Shown one piece after another: positions 42,685 to 53,271 of a stretch of DNA of 64,000 bases. A program made the position numbers and the translations under genes. Each line of letters opens with the position of its first letter. Position 1 is the first letter of the stretch. The notes under the pieces are model-generated. The model was not told where the DNA came from, searched no databases, and was given only the letters and a program-made list of their open reading frames with translations. The stretch comes from Desulfarculales bacterium UBA696 (lineage in GTDB: Bacteria; Desulfobacterota; Syntrophobacteria; Syntrophobacterales; Syntrophobacteraceae): contig DBMO01000069.1 of the NCBI GenBank assembly GCA_002298995.1, positions 1 to 64,000 on the forward strand. Reading direction: 5' to 3'.

Positions 42685-45324
42685 CTACCGGGGCGCGCCT
42701 TCCGATTGCCCTTGCGGCAGAAGAGGCGCAAAGCGTTTGTCAACCTTCTCGACCTCCGTCTTTATCCGCGACAGCAGGTTGGCGTATGCCTCTTCGAGTG
42801 AAGGCTCCATGACAACCATTTGTCCCTGGCTGACAATAATGCGTTTCAATTCAGGGATCTTGAGCCTGGTCGCAGACCTTAAATATACTGGCTGAACGTA
42901 GAGGATCACCTTGCCGATTGGCAGGATCCTCATTTTGCCCCTGGCTACCTCGGATCCAGCCTGGTCCCAGAGCGTGAACTGCTCGGATATCTTCGTGTCC
43001 TGATTAATGAGGGCGTAGATCTGCGAGGGGCCGAAGACGAGTTCTCCCTTGGGGAAATTGTAGACGATAATTTTGCCGTAATGCGGGGCGTCGCAGCCGG
43101 CGATGGCGAGTGCCCGCAGGTTGCTGCGCCCCACCGGACTCATGGGGACCAGCAGAAGAAAATCGAAACGGTTAGGCTGTACAAGGTCGAGTGTAAGATA
43201 GTAGGGCTTCATCTCTACCGACTCTTGTCCCTTGTAGGTTCTGGCGAATTCCCACATATCCTCCTGCTGGTAGAATACTTCAGGGTCGGTTTGGTGGTAC
43301 GCGGCGTACATACTCATCTGGAACTCGAATAGATCCTGCGGATAGCGGACGTGGGGTTTCAATTCCGCCGGCATTTGGCTCGGGTCCTTGAAAAGCCCGG
43401 GGTAAATCCGGCTGTAGGCCCGAATTATTGGGTCCTTGGTATCGTAGATGTATAAGTCGACCGTTCCGTCGTAGGCATCCACAACGATTTTAACAGAGTT
43501 GCGGATGTAGTTGATGTCGCCCCATTCGGTCTTTTGGCGAGTCGATGCCGGGTAGAGATCAGATGATGTGAAGGCATCCTGAATCCAGAAAAGTTTTTTC
43601 TCCGTGACGACCAGGTATGGGTCGCGGTCCAGAGCCAGATACGGCACAAGCGTCTTTATCCTTTCCCGTATGTTTTGCCGGAAAATAATACGGCTCTTCG
43701 TGCTCGTTTTCGTGGTGAAGAGTATGTTTCTGTCGGTGAAGTAGGCCGAAAAGATCAACCGCTTGAAAAGGGAGTGTATCGGGACGCCCCCTTTGCCGCC
43801 ATAGCTGGTGAGAACGTTTGTCTCCCCCTTCGGATAGTCTATCTCGCCGGCATCATTGGGCGCTATTACATAATCCCTTCCGGTTAGCTCGCCAAAATAG
43901 ATGCCGGGCTGCCCGATCCTGAAACCAAAATCCGATTCCGGCGGGATTCCGCGAAGAAACCAGACAATGGGTTCGTCGCCGCCCTGTCCGGCCGGCGTCA
44001 TAACAGGCCCGTAGCCATGGGTGTAGGTGAGGTGCTCGTTTACCCAGTTGCGCGCACCGGCCGGGATCTGCGAGGGATTTATCTCGCGTGCCGAAAGAAA
44101 GACCTGCTGGTATATGCCGTTTACGGTATAGCGGTCGACGTCGACTGACGGAAAATCGTAGTAGGTTCGCAGTTCCTGGAGCTGCTTGAAAACCTCGTCC
44201 AGAAGATCTCCGTCCCAGACGGGGGTGTTTCTCAGGATAGTCGTCACCTCGGGGCTCGCGTAATCATGGGGGACGCGCTCGGGGCTGAAGTTGCGTACCT
44301 CGACGTCGTCAAGATTGTATGCGCTGAGCGTGGACTTGATGTTGTTTTCGATGAATGGGCGCTCCTTGGAAATTTCATTCGGTTTGACGAAGTATTTTTC
44401 AACGGTTTGAGGGATGAAATCCGAGTATCGGACCAGGGTCGCAAGTATGAAGGCCGCCGCAAAAGCGCCCAGGATGGTGAGCCCCTTGCGAGTGTTCAGA
44501 AAATAGACTAGCGAAAAAGCCGTCAAGCCGAGCAGTATAAGGGAAAGCCATATGAGCGGCACGATGATATTCATTTCGATGTAGCCGGGGCCGAAGAAAA
44601 GCGGCAGATGGCCGGTCGAATAGAGCAGGCTGTAACGCTGGAGAATAAAATCCCAGACCCCGATGAGAAATATCAGCAGGACCAGTATGTTCAGGTGGAA
44701 CCTTGCGCCTCGATGAAAGTGCAGTTCATGGCGCGAGAGCATCCTTTTTTCCAGCCAGTAGAGCACCAGGAGGCAGACCAGCAGGATCGAGAAGCTGATA
44801 AGAAGGCGCCTCTGGATAAGGGTGTATATCGGAAACGAAAAAAGATAGTAGCTCACATCTTTTCCATAGATGGGATCGGATGCACCCGCGGCCGGCGCGA
44901 ACAGGTAGAGCAGGAAAGATTCCCATCGCTGGTATATGGGGAAGGCCACGACCACGGCCAAAATTAGCGATATGGGAGTGTAGACCCACATCGAGCCGGT
45001 GCGAAACATTTTCAAAAGGTTTTTCGATGTCCTGAAAGGGGTTGGGTAGGAAGTCTTTGTGACCGGCTGGGGCGTGGTGCCAAGATAGCGGGAGCCGACC
45101 CAGAAATTCAGGAAGAATATTAAAAAGAAAAGAAGCGAAACCGAGATCAAAACGGCATACTGGTAAAGTTTTCTTTCCCAGAAATAGCTCTCGTAGCCCA
45201 GGGAGCCGAACCACCAATAATCGACGAAATATCCTGCCGAAAGGAAGCTCGATATAAGGAGCAGGGCCGCACCAACAACTATGATCCCGACCAGGGCGGA
45301 AAACCACCTTTTCCACGCCACCAT
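42685..45324 (-). CDS. UPF0182 family large membrane protein
   Basis: Protein of 879 residues from ATG 45324, 7 bases after GGAGG. Seven hydrophobic segments fill the first 320 residues (starting WFSALVGIIVVGAALLLISS). A large soluble domain follows, containing TYTHGYGPVMTPA and the PIVWFLRGIPPESDF segment typical of UPF0182. The C-terminal 100 residues are helical. These proteins are widespread in bacteria but uncharacterised. It is about 84 bases downstream of the CobW-like gene on the same strand. Confidence 0.93.
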   Translation of the reverse strand: MVAWKRWFSALVGIIVVGAALLLISSFLSAGYFVDYWWFGSLGYESYFWERKLYQYAVLISVSLLFFLIFFLNFWVGSRYLGTTPQPVTKTSYPTPFRTSKNLLKMFRTGSMWVYTPISLILAVVVAFPIYQRWESFLLYLFAPAAGASDPIYGKDVSYYLFSFPIYTLIQRRLLISFSILLVCLLVLYWLEKRMLSRHELHFHRGARFHLNILVLLIFLIGVWDFILQRYSLLYSTGHLPLFFGPGYIEMNIIVPLIWLSLILLGLTAFSLVYFLNTRKGLTILGAFAAAFILATLVRYSDFIPQTVEKYFVKPNEISKERPFIENNIKSTLSAYNLDDVEVRNFSPERVPHDYASPEVTTILRNTPVWDGDLLDEVFKQLQELRTYYDFPSVDVDRYTVNGIYQQVFLSAREINPSQIPAGARNWVNEHLTYTHGYGPVMTPAGQGGDEPIVWFLRGIPPESDFGFRIGQPGIYFGELTGRDYVIAPNDAGEIDYPKGETNVLTSYGGKGGVPIHSLFKRLIFSAYFTDRNILFTTKTSTKSRIIFRQNIRERIKTLVPYLALDRDPYLVVTEKKLFWIQDAFTSSDLYPASTRQKTEWGDINYIRNSVKIVVDAYDGTVDLYIYDTKDPIIRAYSRIYPGLFKDPSQMPAELKPHVRYPQDLFEFQMSMYAAYHQTDPEVFYQQEDMWEFARTYKGQESVEMKPYYLTLDLVQPNRFDFLLLVPMSPVGRSNLRALAIAGCDAPHYGKIIVYNFPKGELVFGPSQIYALINQDTKISEQFTLWDQAGSEVARGKMRILPIGKVILYVQPVYLRSATRLKIPELKRIIVSQGQMVVMEPSLEEAYANLLSRIKTEVEKVDKRFAPLLPQGQSEGAPR

Positions 45325-45408
45325 GTCACATCCTCCAATGGATTTCGAAAACCGGGGGTCATCGGCAACCTTGCACGGTTCCAGCTGCCCCACGCCGTAA
45401 GGATTTCG

Positions 45409-46290
45409 CTACAGTTCGCAGTTTTGGAGCTTTTGCACAATTTCATCTCGAACGGCATCGAGATCTTTACCAATGAAAACCAGCCGGTTGGAATCGGCGG
45501 GAAAATCCTCAAAATCGGACCTCCCCGCTACAAAGTTAAAGAGGCGGCTGCCGTTGTCCAGAACCACAAAGCCTTTGGAGCGGAAAACCTGAGGCGGCAG
45601 GCCACGGGCAAACTCCTCGAAACTGCCGGAATCGAGTTTTTTGCCGCTTTCCCATGAAAAGGACTCAAAAGCCGTGTCAATGCCGGCGGAGAAATGACGG
45701 GGCCGAGGCCCTGCATACGTGCCGAAGAGGAGGTCCGTGCCGATTTCGCACCCCGTCGTTTTCAGCAGTGGCGCGTGGCTGTTATACCTTCGGATGCTGC
45801 TTTCCACGGCGGAGGCCTCATACGGGCTCACAAGGTCTGTCTTGTTGATGAGAATTATGTCGGCTGCGGCTATTTGCGTCCGCGAAGCATGGCCGACGTA
45901 AGGGTATCGAGTGTCAACGAAAGCGTCGATGATGCAGATCACGCTGTCAAGGCGCACCCCCGGAAGGTCCTCGACCTCGTAGACCAGGGCGTCCGATTCG
46001 GCAACTCCGGTCGCCTCAACCAAAATAAGATCGGGCTTGATTTTCTCAATTATTTCTTTAACGGCCGCCTCGAATTCGCCTGTCATCGAACAGCAGACGC
46101 AACCTCCGGCAAGCTCGACGATATCGATGTTCTCGCCGGAGATGACCTCGCTGTCGATGGCGATTTCGCCGAATTCGTTCATGAGCACCGCGATCCGGCA
46201 GGATGCATTATCCAGAATGCGGCGCACCAGGGTCGTCTTGCCGCTGCCCAGACCCCCGGTTATAAGCATGAGGGGTGTTTTGAGGTCCAC
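45409..46290 (-). CDS. CobW/COG0523 family metal-chaperone GTPase
   Basis: G3E-family GTPase of 293 residues: P-loop GGLGSGKT at 12-19, the metal-binding CxCC motif GCVCC at 63-67, a Walker B-like LILVEATG, and base-recognition NKTD near 148. COG0523 proteins insert or traffic zinc, cobalt or other metals. The C-terminal CobW domain is present but short. With a Ni/Co importer elsewhere in the window, cobalt or nickel handling is possible, but the gene is not linked to it. Confidence 0.9.
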   Translation of the reverse strand: MDLKTPLMLITGGLGSGKTTLVRRILDNASCRIAVLMNEFGEIAIDSEVISGENIDIVELAGGCVCCSMTGEFEAAVKEIIEKIKPDLILVEATGVAESDALVYEVEDLPGVRLDSVICIIDAFVDTRYPYVGHASRTQIAAADIILINKTDLVSPYEASAVESSIRRYNSHAPLLKTTGCEIGTDLLFGTYAGPRPRHFSAGIDTAFESFSWESGKKLDSGSFEEFARGLPPQVFRSKGFVVLDNGSRLFNFVAGRSDFEDFPADSNRLVFIGKDLDAVRDEIVQKLQNCEL

Positions 46291-46378
46291 CGGAACTCCC
46301 GTTTTATTTAGCGGTGGCTGATTCTCGTTCAGAAGCCGAGCATGGTCTCATCTTCCGCCTTCCGTCCTCCGTCCTCCG

Positions 46379-47836
46379 TTATCCCTTTACGTTGCCGACC
46401 GGGACGAATCTGGCCACCCTCCTGCTGATGCCGGCCTTCTCGGTAGCTTCGACTACCTCGTCGATGTCCTTGTAGGCCGGGCCGGCCTCTTCGGCCAGGC
46501 CTGACCAGGATGCCGTGCGAACATAAATCCCGCGCTGCTCCATATCCTGCTGGAGCTTTCTGCCGTGAAACATTCGTTTTGCCTGGTGGCGGCTCATGGT
46601 CCTGCCGCTGCCGTGCGCGGTGCTGAAGAAAGTCTGTGCGCCGGATTCCACACCCGCAAGCAGGTAGGAACCGGTTTCCATGCTGCCGCCGATTATGACC
46701 GGCTGGCCGGTTTCGCGGTAGATGGCGGGAAGGCCCTCGGCCCCCGGACCGAAAGCACGGGTGGCGCCTTTGCGATGTACGAGGAGCCGGCGAGGGCTGC
46801 CGTCCACGAGGTGGGTTTCCAGCTTGGCGGTGTTGTGGGCGACGTCATAGACCTGGTGAAGCCCAAGGTCGGCCGGGTCCCTGTGCAGGACGTCCGAGAA
46901 AACTTCGCGTATCCGGTGAAGGATTACCTGCCGGTTTGCAAAGGACATGTTTATGGCGCATTTCATCGCCGCGAAATAATCCTGGCCCTCTGGAGAATTG
47001 AAGGGAGCGCATGCCAACTCGCGGTCGAGGATCTTTATTCCGTACTTGGTTTGCATAACCTTGAGGAAAGTCTGGAGATAATCGGTTGCCACCTGGTGTC
47101 CGAACCCGCGACTTCCGCAATGAAACATCAAAACCACCTGGTCCGGCATGGTGAGGCCGAAAGCCTTTGCGAGTTCCGGGTCGAAGATATTTTCGGGTTT
47201 GGCTAACTGGATTTCGAGGTAGTGGTTGCCGGAGCCTAGAGTTCCGATCTGCCTGTATCCGCGTTCGACTGACCTGTTGCTGATTTTTGAGGCATCGGCC
47301 CCGGCGATGCATCCGAACTCCTCGGTGCGCTCCAAGTCCTCCTCCCATCCGTACCCGTGCTTGATGCACCAGCGCGCGCCCTGCTGAACGGCTTCGCGAA
47401 ACTCATCCTGGGAAATCTTTAGAAGACCGCTGCTCCCGACCCCCGCCGGAACGCGCTGAAAAAGCCTGTCAACCAGCTCACGCAGGTGATCTTTTATTTC
47501 ACCAAAGGTGAGGCTGGTGAGAACAAGCCTCATCCCACAGTTAACGTCAAAGCCAATTCCGCCCGGGGATATCACACCCGAACGAGCGTCCATCGCAGCC
47601 ACTCCCCCGATCGGAAACCCGTATCCCCAGTGGCCGTCGGGCATGCAGTAGGCATATTTGACGATTCCGGGGAGAGCTGCGACATTAGTTACCTGATCGA
47701 TCACCCCTTCGTCCATCTCGCGAACCAGCTTCTCGGTCCCGTAGATCCTTGCCGGGACAAGCATCTCCGGCTTATAAGAGGGAGGTATCTCCCAGATCGT
47801 CTCAGAGATCCTGTTAAACCGGCCAAGATTTGCCAT
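46379..47836 (-). CDS. rtcB: RNA-splicing ligase RtcB
   Basis: GTP-dependent, Mn-dependent ligase joining 2',3'-cyclic phosphate or 3'-phosphate to 5'-OH RNA ends. 485 residues from ATG 47836, behind GAGG with 5-base spacing. Conserved pieces include PDGHWGYGFPIGG, GGIGFDVNCGMRL (metal ligand Cys), FHCGSRGFGHQ, and the guanylylated-His motif AHGSGRTMSR. The partner RtcA and the RtcR regulator are not present nearby, so it is probably a housekeeping repair or tRNA-type ligase. It lies 88 bases upstream of the CobW-like gene. Confidence 0.95.
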   Translation of the reverse strand: MANLGRFNRISETIWEIPPSYKPEMLVPARIYGTEKLVREMDEGVIDQVTNVAALPGIVKYAYCMPDGHWGYGFPIGGVAAMDARSGVISPGGIGFDVNCGMRLVLTSLTFGEIKDHLRELVDRLFQRVPAGVGSSGLLKISQDEFREAVQQGARWCIKHGYGWEEDLERTEEFGCIAGADASKISNRSVERGYRQIGTLGSGNHYLEIQLAKPENIFDPELAKAFGLTMPDQVVLMFHCGSRGFGHQVATDYLQTFLKVMQTKYGIKILDRELACAPFNSPEGQDYFAAMKCAINMSFANRQVILHRIREVFSDVLHRDPADLGLHQVYDVAHNTAKLETHLVDGSPRRLLVHRKGATRAFGPGAEGLPAIYRETGQPVIIGGSMETGSYLLAGVESGAQTFFSTAHGSGRTMSRHQAKRMFHGRKLQQDMEQRGIYVRTASWSGLAEEAGPAYKDIDEVVEATEKAGISRRVARFVPVGNVKG

Positions 47837-48100
47837 TGTCACCTCACGTCCGCACTGATTATCGACAGTTATTTAGGCAATAATCCTGCCTACTTGTGCT
47901 CGTGGAAAGCAGGCATTTCCAGAAAAAGATACTGACGGTGGTATGGATTGTCCAGAACGGGCAAGCATTTGCCGTCAGGAGATCTCAATTGATTGAGCCG
48001 TTGCGAGGTTTACTGGAACGGATTGCAGGCCCGAAAAGTCTTTGCTCAATATTTTGTTTCTGTATAGATTGAAATCGATTTGAGCGGCTGGGCGTTGCAG

Positions 48101-48997
48101 ATGTACCCGTCAATTTTCACTCCCGCCGACCATCACAGCCGATACCGGCTGGCCAAAGCGTTTACGAAAAGAGGCGTCCTTCGACTCATGTGCGATTTGC
48201 CTAAGTTGGATAAACCGAAAAAGACCCATGTTAATTGCGTATCGCTTGGAAAAAGGCTTCGGAAGAGTTCGGTGCCCTGCTTTGGGATAAATCCAAATTG
48301 GGGCGATTACCCCGAAGCGGTGAGGCAGGAGATCGCGCAAGCGGCCAGAGTCTTCTACCCCGGCCCTATCTATCAACAGATCCTCGCTGCCGCGGGGAAA
48401 GAGATATTTCCTGGAAACTACTACCATTTTCTCGGCAATAAGATTGCCCAGACCAACCTTTTCGAACTCCTCGAAATCCCGCACCCCAGAACGCGCATAT
48501 ACTATGGCCGAAACCGGCAAAGCCTTATAGAGCGTGATTTTAACTACCCTTTTGTAGCCAAAAACCCTGTAGGCTCCTCCCAGGGACTAGGGGTATTTCT
48601 TATCCGAGGTACGGAAGAGCTTTCGAAATACCTCGTGGCCCAAAACCCCGCCTATATTCAGGAATTTCTGCCAATCGAGCGCGACCTGAGAGCGGTCGTA
48701 ATCGGGGGCAGGGTCGTTCATGCCTACTGGCGCATCCACAAACAGGGGGAATTCAGAAACAACGTCTCACGCGGCGGACGAATCAGCTTTGAAAACATTT
48801 CCCCCGCAGCCCTGGAGTTTGCCCGCTCGACGGCCTTGCGATGCCGGTTCGATGAAGCTGGGCTGGACATTTGTGAGCACGATGGCGGCTACATGGTACT
48901 CGAAGCCAATATGGTTTTCGGAGTTGAGGGGTTCAGGGAAAAAGGGATGGATATACACGAAATCCTGGCGCATTTGGCGGAAGAGGGGGAGATTTAG
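48101..48997 (+). CDS. ATP-grasp family protein, RimK-like
   Basis: Protein of 298 residues from ATG 48101 (TTG 48080 is an alternative; neither has a strong ribosome site). The ATP-grasp core has FVAKNPVGSSQGLGVFLI, the glycine-rich lid; QEFLPIERDLRAVVIGG, the RimK-like adenine/phosphate region; and a C-terminal MVLEANMVFGVEGF with a Glu-Asn metal pair. Such enzymes form acylphosphate intermediates and join carboxylates to amines. The substrate is unknown. It is convergent with recN, 3 bases apart. Confidence 0.85.
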   Translation: MYPSIFTPADHHSRYRLAKAFTKRGVLRLMCDLPKLDKPKKTHVNCVSLGKRLRKSSVPCFGINPNWGDYPEAVRQEIAQAARVFYPGPIYQQILAAAGKEIFPGNYYHFLGNKIAQTNLFELLEIPHPRTRIYYGRNRQSLIERDFNYPFVAKNPVGSSQGLGVFLIRGTEELSKYLVAQNPAYIQEFLPIERDLRAVVIGGRVVHAYWRIHKQGEFRNNVSRGGRISFENISPAALEFARSTALRCRFDEAGLDICEHDGGYMVLEANMVFGVEGFREKGMDIHEILAHLAEEGEI

Positions 48998-49000
48998 GAT

Positions 49001-50692
49001 CTAGACCTCGCTGCCGCGCGATGCCCTTTCCAGCAGCTCTTTTGCATGCTCGCGAACGGTTTCGGATATTGAAACCCCTCCCAGCATGCGGGCCAGTTCT
49101 TCGCAGCGCTCCGATTCCGCAAGCATTCGGATGCTTGTTGACGTCTCCGTTCCGGCAGTCTCTTTTTTCACGAGAAAATGCGAGCCGGAGTGGCAGGCGA
49201 TTTGAGGGAGGTGGGTTATGCAGATCACCTGGTGACGGTCGGCAAGCCTCTTGAGCTTCAATCCGACAAGTTCGGCCGTTCGCCCGCCGATTCCGGCATC
49301 CACCTCGTCGAAGATGAGCGTCTCGGCCTCCCCGTTGCGGCTAAGAAGACTTTTCAGGGCAAGGAGTATTCTCGAAAGCTCACCGCCCGAAGCTATTTTG
49401 GCAAGCGGCTTTAGATCCTCGCCCGGGTTTGCCGAAAGCAGGAATTCGACCCTGTCCATACCGGACGGGGAGAACAGCGGCTCATCCCCGTTTTTCGCAA
49501 TCATTAGACTGGTGTTAAACCTTGCCCGCTGCATATCGAGTTCGGCAAGACTCAACTCGACTTGCCTCGAGAGCCTTTCGGATGTTTCGGACCTCTTTTG
49601 CGAAAGATCGCCGGCGGCTTCCAGGTAGCGGCGGTGGAGTTCGTCCAGGTCCTTCTCAATTTCCTCTTCCCGAAGTCCCGATTCGCTTTCCTGACCCATC
49701 AGCGCGCGCAACTCTTCCATTCTCGCGATCATTTCATTTGCGCCGGGGCCGTATTTTTTGCCCAGCCTGCCCAAGAGCGCCAGCCGTTCCTCGACGGCCG
49801 CAAGCCGGGCCGGGCTGAAGACGATCTGTCCGGAGTAGGTCCCCAGCAAGTGCGAGAGTTCCTCGAGATTGATCCGGGCCTGCACCAGGTATTCGAGCAG
49901 GACTTCCTGGGACGGGTCAATTCGCGAAATCGAGGACAACTCCTTCTGGATCTCCGAGAGGCGCTCGAGGACCGCGCCTTTTTCGGAATAGAGGGAGCCG
50001 AGCGCCCTTTGCGACGCCTCGGACAATCCGGCCGCGTTCCTAAGTATCTCGCGCTCGCGTCCGAGTTCCTCATCTTCGTTGGGCAAAATTTTGGCCGCTT
50101 CGAGTTCCTGTAGCTGGAACCTGAGAAAGTCCATCTTTGCCGCCCCTTCTTCCCTCGCGCGCCTTGTCCTGGCAAGTTGCTCTTTCTTTTGGGCCCAGGC
50201 CGACCAGATTTCCCTCACCCCCTGGCAAAGCGGTTCAAGGCCCCCGAAGGCATCGAGGAGTCCCAGGTGAGTCTCCTGGTCGAGCAGGAGCTGGTGCTCG
50301 TGCTGGCCCGAAATTGAGATCAAAAGAGGCGAGAGCTGCTGGAGCTGCTGGACCGAGGCCGTTTGATCGTTAATAAAGACGCGGTTTCTCCCCGTGCGGC
50401 TGACGGCCCTGCGCACAATCAGCTCGGCGCCGGATTCCATTTCCCAGGTATCCAAAATCTGCCTGCACAAGCTGCCGGGAGGGACTGTGAGGACGGCTTC
50501 GACCGATGCTTCGGCTGCACCTGTCCTGATCATCTCCTGGGACGCCCGACTTCCCAGGATCAGGTTTATTGCCCCAACGAGGATCGACTTCCCGGCGCCT
50601 GTTTCCCCCGATAGAACATTTAGGCCTTCACGAAACTGGATATCGAGGTTCCGGATAATAGCAAAATTCTGGATGGAAAGTTCTTTGAGCAC
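49001..50692 (-). CDS. recN: DNA repair protein RecN
   Basis: SMC-like ATPase for double-strand break repair, 563 residues, family length. P-loop GETGAGKS is at 29-36, ISGQHEHQLLLD is near 130-141, a central coiled coil is split by a short hinge, and the C-terminal ABC half has ASGGELSRILLALK and LIFDEVDAGIGG. It starts at an ATG with no upstream partner gene. No obvious LexA box was found in the 273 bases upstream. Confidence 0.95.
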   Translation of the reverse strand: MLKELSIQNFAIIRNLDIQFREGLNVLSGETGAGKSILVGAINLILGSRASQEMIRTGAAEASVEAVLTVPPGSLCRQILDTWEMESGAELIVRRAVSRTGRNRVFINDQTASVQQLQQLSPLLISISGQHEHQLLLDQETHLGLLDAFGGLEPLCQGVREIWSAWAQKKEQLARTRRAREEGAAKMDFLRFQLQELEAAKILPNEDEELGREREILRNAAGLSEASQRALGSLYSEKGAVLERLSEIQKELSSISRIDPSQEVLLEYLVQARINLEELSHLLGTYSGQIVFSPARLAAVEERLALLGRLGKKYGPGANEMIARMEELRALMGQESESGLREEEIEKDLDELHRRYLEAAGDLSQKRSETSERLSRQVELSLAELDMQRARFNTSLMIAKNGDEPLFSPSGMDRVEFLLSANPGEDLKPLAKIASGGELSRILLALKSLLSRNGEAETLIFDEVDAGIGGRTAELVGLKLKRLADRHQVICITHLPQIACHSGSHFLVKKETAGTETSTSIRMLAESERCEELARMLGGVSISETVREHAKELLERASRGSEV

Positions 50693-50965
50693 TTAACCCC
50701 ACCTTGAAGGCAACTCTTTGCGCCTGCTTCATGCAGGAAGCCAGATTTTAGCAGCAAATCGGCAGAAAGGAAAAAAGCAAAAGTGCGGCGCGGGCTTTTT
50801 AGCTTGGTGCAAGGCGCGAACGGTCCCACGGCATTCCCCGGTTTCAAAAGGCTTGGCAATACCGTTTTGCCTGATATAGTATGGCCACGCTTAATTTCGA
50901 GCAGACGGGGCGCGGAGCGAATCTCCAGCAAGAACTCTTTTTCCGACCCTCACAAGAAATCATAA

Positions 50966-52558
50966 ATGGCGCTATCAATTCAATCCAGGCTTCAGCTGCC
51001 CTCCGGGATACAGCTCTATATTGCCCTTGCCTTGTTTTCCGCGGCAGCAACACTCGCGTCTTTCCTGATCCAGGGAAGGATCGGCTTTAGTCTGTGGGAT
51101 GAGGGCTATCTTTGGTACGGCACGCAGCGGGTCCTTGCGGGAGAAGTGCCCTTACGGGATTTTATGGCCTATGACCCGGCCAGATATTACTTCTCGGCGG
51201 CAGTACTGGGGCTCAGGGGTGACTACGGGATCGTCTCACTCAGGATAGCGGCTTTTATCTTTCAGGGACTCGGGCTTTTTCTCGCTCTTGTGGTGCTCGC
51301 ACGTTCATGGGATAAACCCGATGCATTTTCGATGCTTATAGCCTCGGCGATTATCGTGCTCTGGATGTTCCTTCAGTACAAATCTTTCGACTTCACTCCA
51401 TCGATCGCAATAATTGTAGCACTGGCTTATCTGATCGAGCGACCCTCGGCCCGGCGCTGCTTTATTACAGGAGTAGTGGTCGGCCTGGCGGCTTTATTCG
51501 GGCGCAATCACGGCTTGTACGGGGTCATCGGCTGCATCGCCGCAATCGGTTGCCTCGGAGTGTTCAGTCGGTCGGCAGGAAAGCTTTTCCAGAATATATT
51601 CTGGTGGGGAGTGGGGGTGTTTGTCGGCTACCTTCCAATGCTCCTTGCACTGGCCTTTGTACCTGGAATGGCCTCCTCGCTTATTGAAGGCATTCGTTTT
51701 GTAATGGAGTGCCAATGTACGAACCTTGCCACCCCGATCCCATGGCCCTGGCGAACGGTTCCAGGTATTGCTCCCTACATTTTGACCGATCCCGCCGCAC
51801 TTGTCGTATTCCGGGTTGTGCTTGGTTCTTTCTTTATTGCGCTGCCCTTACTCGGGGTGTTTGGCATAGGATACTCGGCTTTTTCATGGCTCAAGAAAAA
51901 AGAGGTCCCCCCCGCGGCTGCCGCGGCTTCCTTCCTGGCGATCCCCTACGCGCATTATTCCTTTTCACGGGCTGATACAGCCCATCTGTCACTTGGGATT
52001 TTTCCTCTTATCATCGGGCTATTAACCATCTTTTCCGGCAAGTCGGCCAAGGTCAGGATCGGTGTGGCCGTGGCGCTGTTTTGTGCAACCCTCATTGTTG
52101 TCGGGCCATTCCAGCCAAGGGTCATGTCATCTATTGCAAAATGGAAAAAGGTCGAGGTGGGCCGGGACACGATGAGAACCGATCCGTGGACGGCGCACAA
52201 TCTGGAACTGCTAAGCGCTCTGGATAAGAAATATTGCCCCAACGGGGATTCATTTCTCGCCGTGCCCTTCTGGCCGGGGGCCTATGCTGCTTTCGAGCGG
52301 AAGTCGCCGGTATGGGAAATTTATGCTCTTTTCCCCAGAAACGATGAGTTCCAACAAATGGAGATAGCGCGAATAAAAGAGGCGGCGCCTGCATTTGCGC
52401 TCATTCTTGATTTACCCCTGGATTCGCGCGATGATTTGCGCTTTCAAAATACACATCCTCTGATAGACCGCTACATCAAGGAAAACTTCGATTTGGTTGA
52501 TGAGCCGCTCGCGGTAAAACCTTTCTACGTGTACAAGGCCAGGTATACCGGAAGATGA
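50966..52558 (+). CDS. Polytopic membrane glycosyltransferase-like protein (GT-C type)
   Basis: Protein of 530 residues with about 11-12 membrane helices. The first periplasmic loop holds acidic residues in SLWDEGYLWYGTQRVLAGEV followed by RDFMAYDPARYY. This is the DE/ED arrangement of GT-C enzymes that use polyprenyl-phosphate sugars (ArnT/PMT-like). The C-terminal 100 residues form a soluble periplasmic domain. Acceptor and sugar are unknown. First of three plus-strand genes, overlapping the WbqC-like gene by 4 bases. Confidence 0.82.
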   Translation: MALSIQSRLQLPSGIQLYIALALFSAAATLASFLIQGRIGFSLWDEGYLWYGTQRVLAGEVPLRDFMAYDPARYYFSAAVLGLRGDYGIVSLRIAAFIFQGLGLFLALVVLARSWDKPDAFSMLIASAIIVLWMFLQYKSFDFTPSIAIIVALAYLIERPSARRCFITGVVVGLAALFGRNHGLYGVIGCIAAIGCLGVFSRSAGKLFQNIFWWGVGVFVGYLPMLLALAFVPGMASSLIEGIRFVMECQCTNLATPIPWPWRTVPGIAPYILTDPAALVVFRVVLGSFFIALPLLGVFGIGYSAFSWLKKKEVPPAAAAASFLAIPYAHYSFSRADTAHLSLGIFPLIIGLLTIFSGKSAKVRIGVAVALFCATLIVVGPFQPRVMSSIAKWKKVEVGRDTMRTDPWTAHNLELLSALDKKYCPNGDSFLAVPFWPGAYAAFERKSPVWEIYALFPRNDEFQQMEIARIKEAAPAFALILDLPLDSRDDLRFQNTHPLIDRYIKENFDLVDEPLAVKPFYVYKARYTGR

Positions 52559-53271
52559 AGAAAGTTGCCGTACTCCAATCCAACTACATCCCCTGGAAAG
52601 GCTACTTCGATTTCATTGCGGCAGTCGATGAGTTCATAATCTACGATGAGATGCAATATACCCGCCGCGACTGGCGAAACCGCAACAAAATCAAGACCCC
52701 TCAGGGCCTTCAATGGCTTACCGTGCCGGTCAGGGTGAAAGGAAAATACCTCCAGAGCATCCGGGAAACGGAAATCGACGGCAACGAATGGGCCAAATCG
52801 CACTGGAGGGCGCTTTGCCATAATTACGGCAAGGCCCCTCACTTTCAGGAGGTGGCTGAAAAACTCGAGCCTGTTTTCCTGGGAGGTGAGTATTCACACC
52901 TTTCTCAGCTCAATCGTGCATTGATTGACTGGGTCTGCGAAACTCTGGGCATAAAAACCAGGATAACCAACTGCTGGGATTACCAGGCGTGCGGCGGCAG
53001 GACGGAGCGGCTGGCCGATCTTTGCATGCAGGCCGGCGGGACCGAATATATTTCCGGCCCCGCGGCCCGGGACTACATCGATGAATCGGTTTTCAGGAAC
53101 CGTGGAATAAAGCTGACCTGGTTCGAATATGGGGGCTACCCGGAATACCCGCAGCTTTGGGGAGGATTCGAGCACGGGGTGACAGTCCTGGACCTGCTTT
53201 TCAATTGCGGAACTGATGCGCCGCGGTTCATGAAATACGTTTCCAAATCCGCTCGACGGGAAAATGCATGA
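52555..53271 (+). CDS. WbqC-like family protein
   Basis: Protein of 238 residues matching the WbqC pattern: VAVLQSNYIPWKGYFDFI at the N-terminus, then DEFIIYDEMQYTRRDWRNRN, and a C-terminal GGFEHGVTVLDLLFNCG. These proteins are found in O-antigen and polysaccharide clusters and are proposed to transfer or modify amino-sugar substituents; activity is not proven. Start overlaps the previous stop (ATGA) and its end overlaps the next gene, so the three genes form a tight operon. Confidence 0.9.
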   Translation: MKKVAVLQSNYIPWKGYFDFIAAVDEFIIYDEMQYTRRDWRNRNKIKTPQGLQWLTVPVRVKGKYLQSIRETEIDGNEWAKSHWRALCHNYGKAPHFQEVAEKLEPVFLGGEYSHLSQLNRALIDWVCETLGIKTRITNCWDYQACGGRTERLADLCMQAGGTEYISGPAARDYIDESVFRNRGIKLTWFEYGGYPEYPQLWGGFEHGVTVLDLLFNCGTDAPRFMKYVSKSARRENA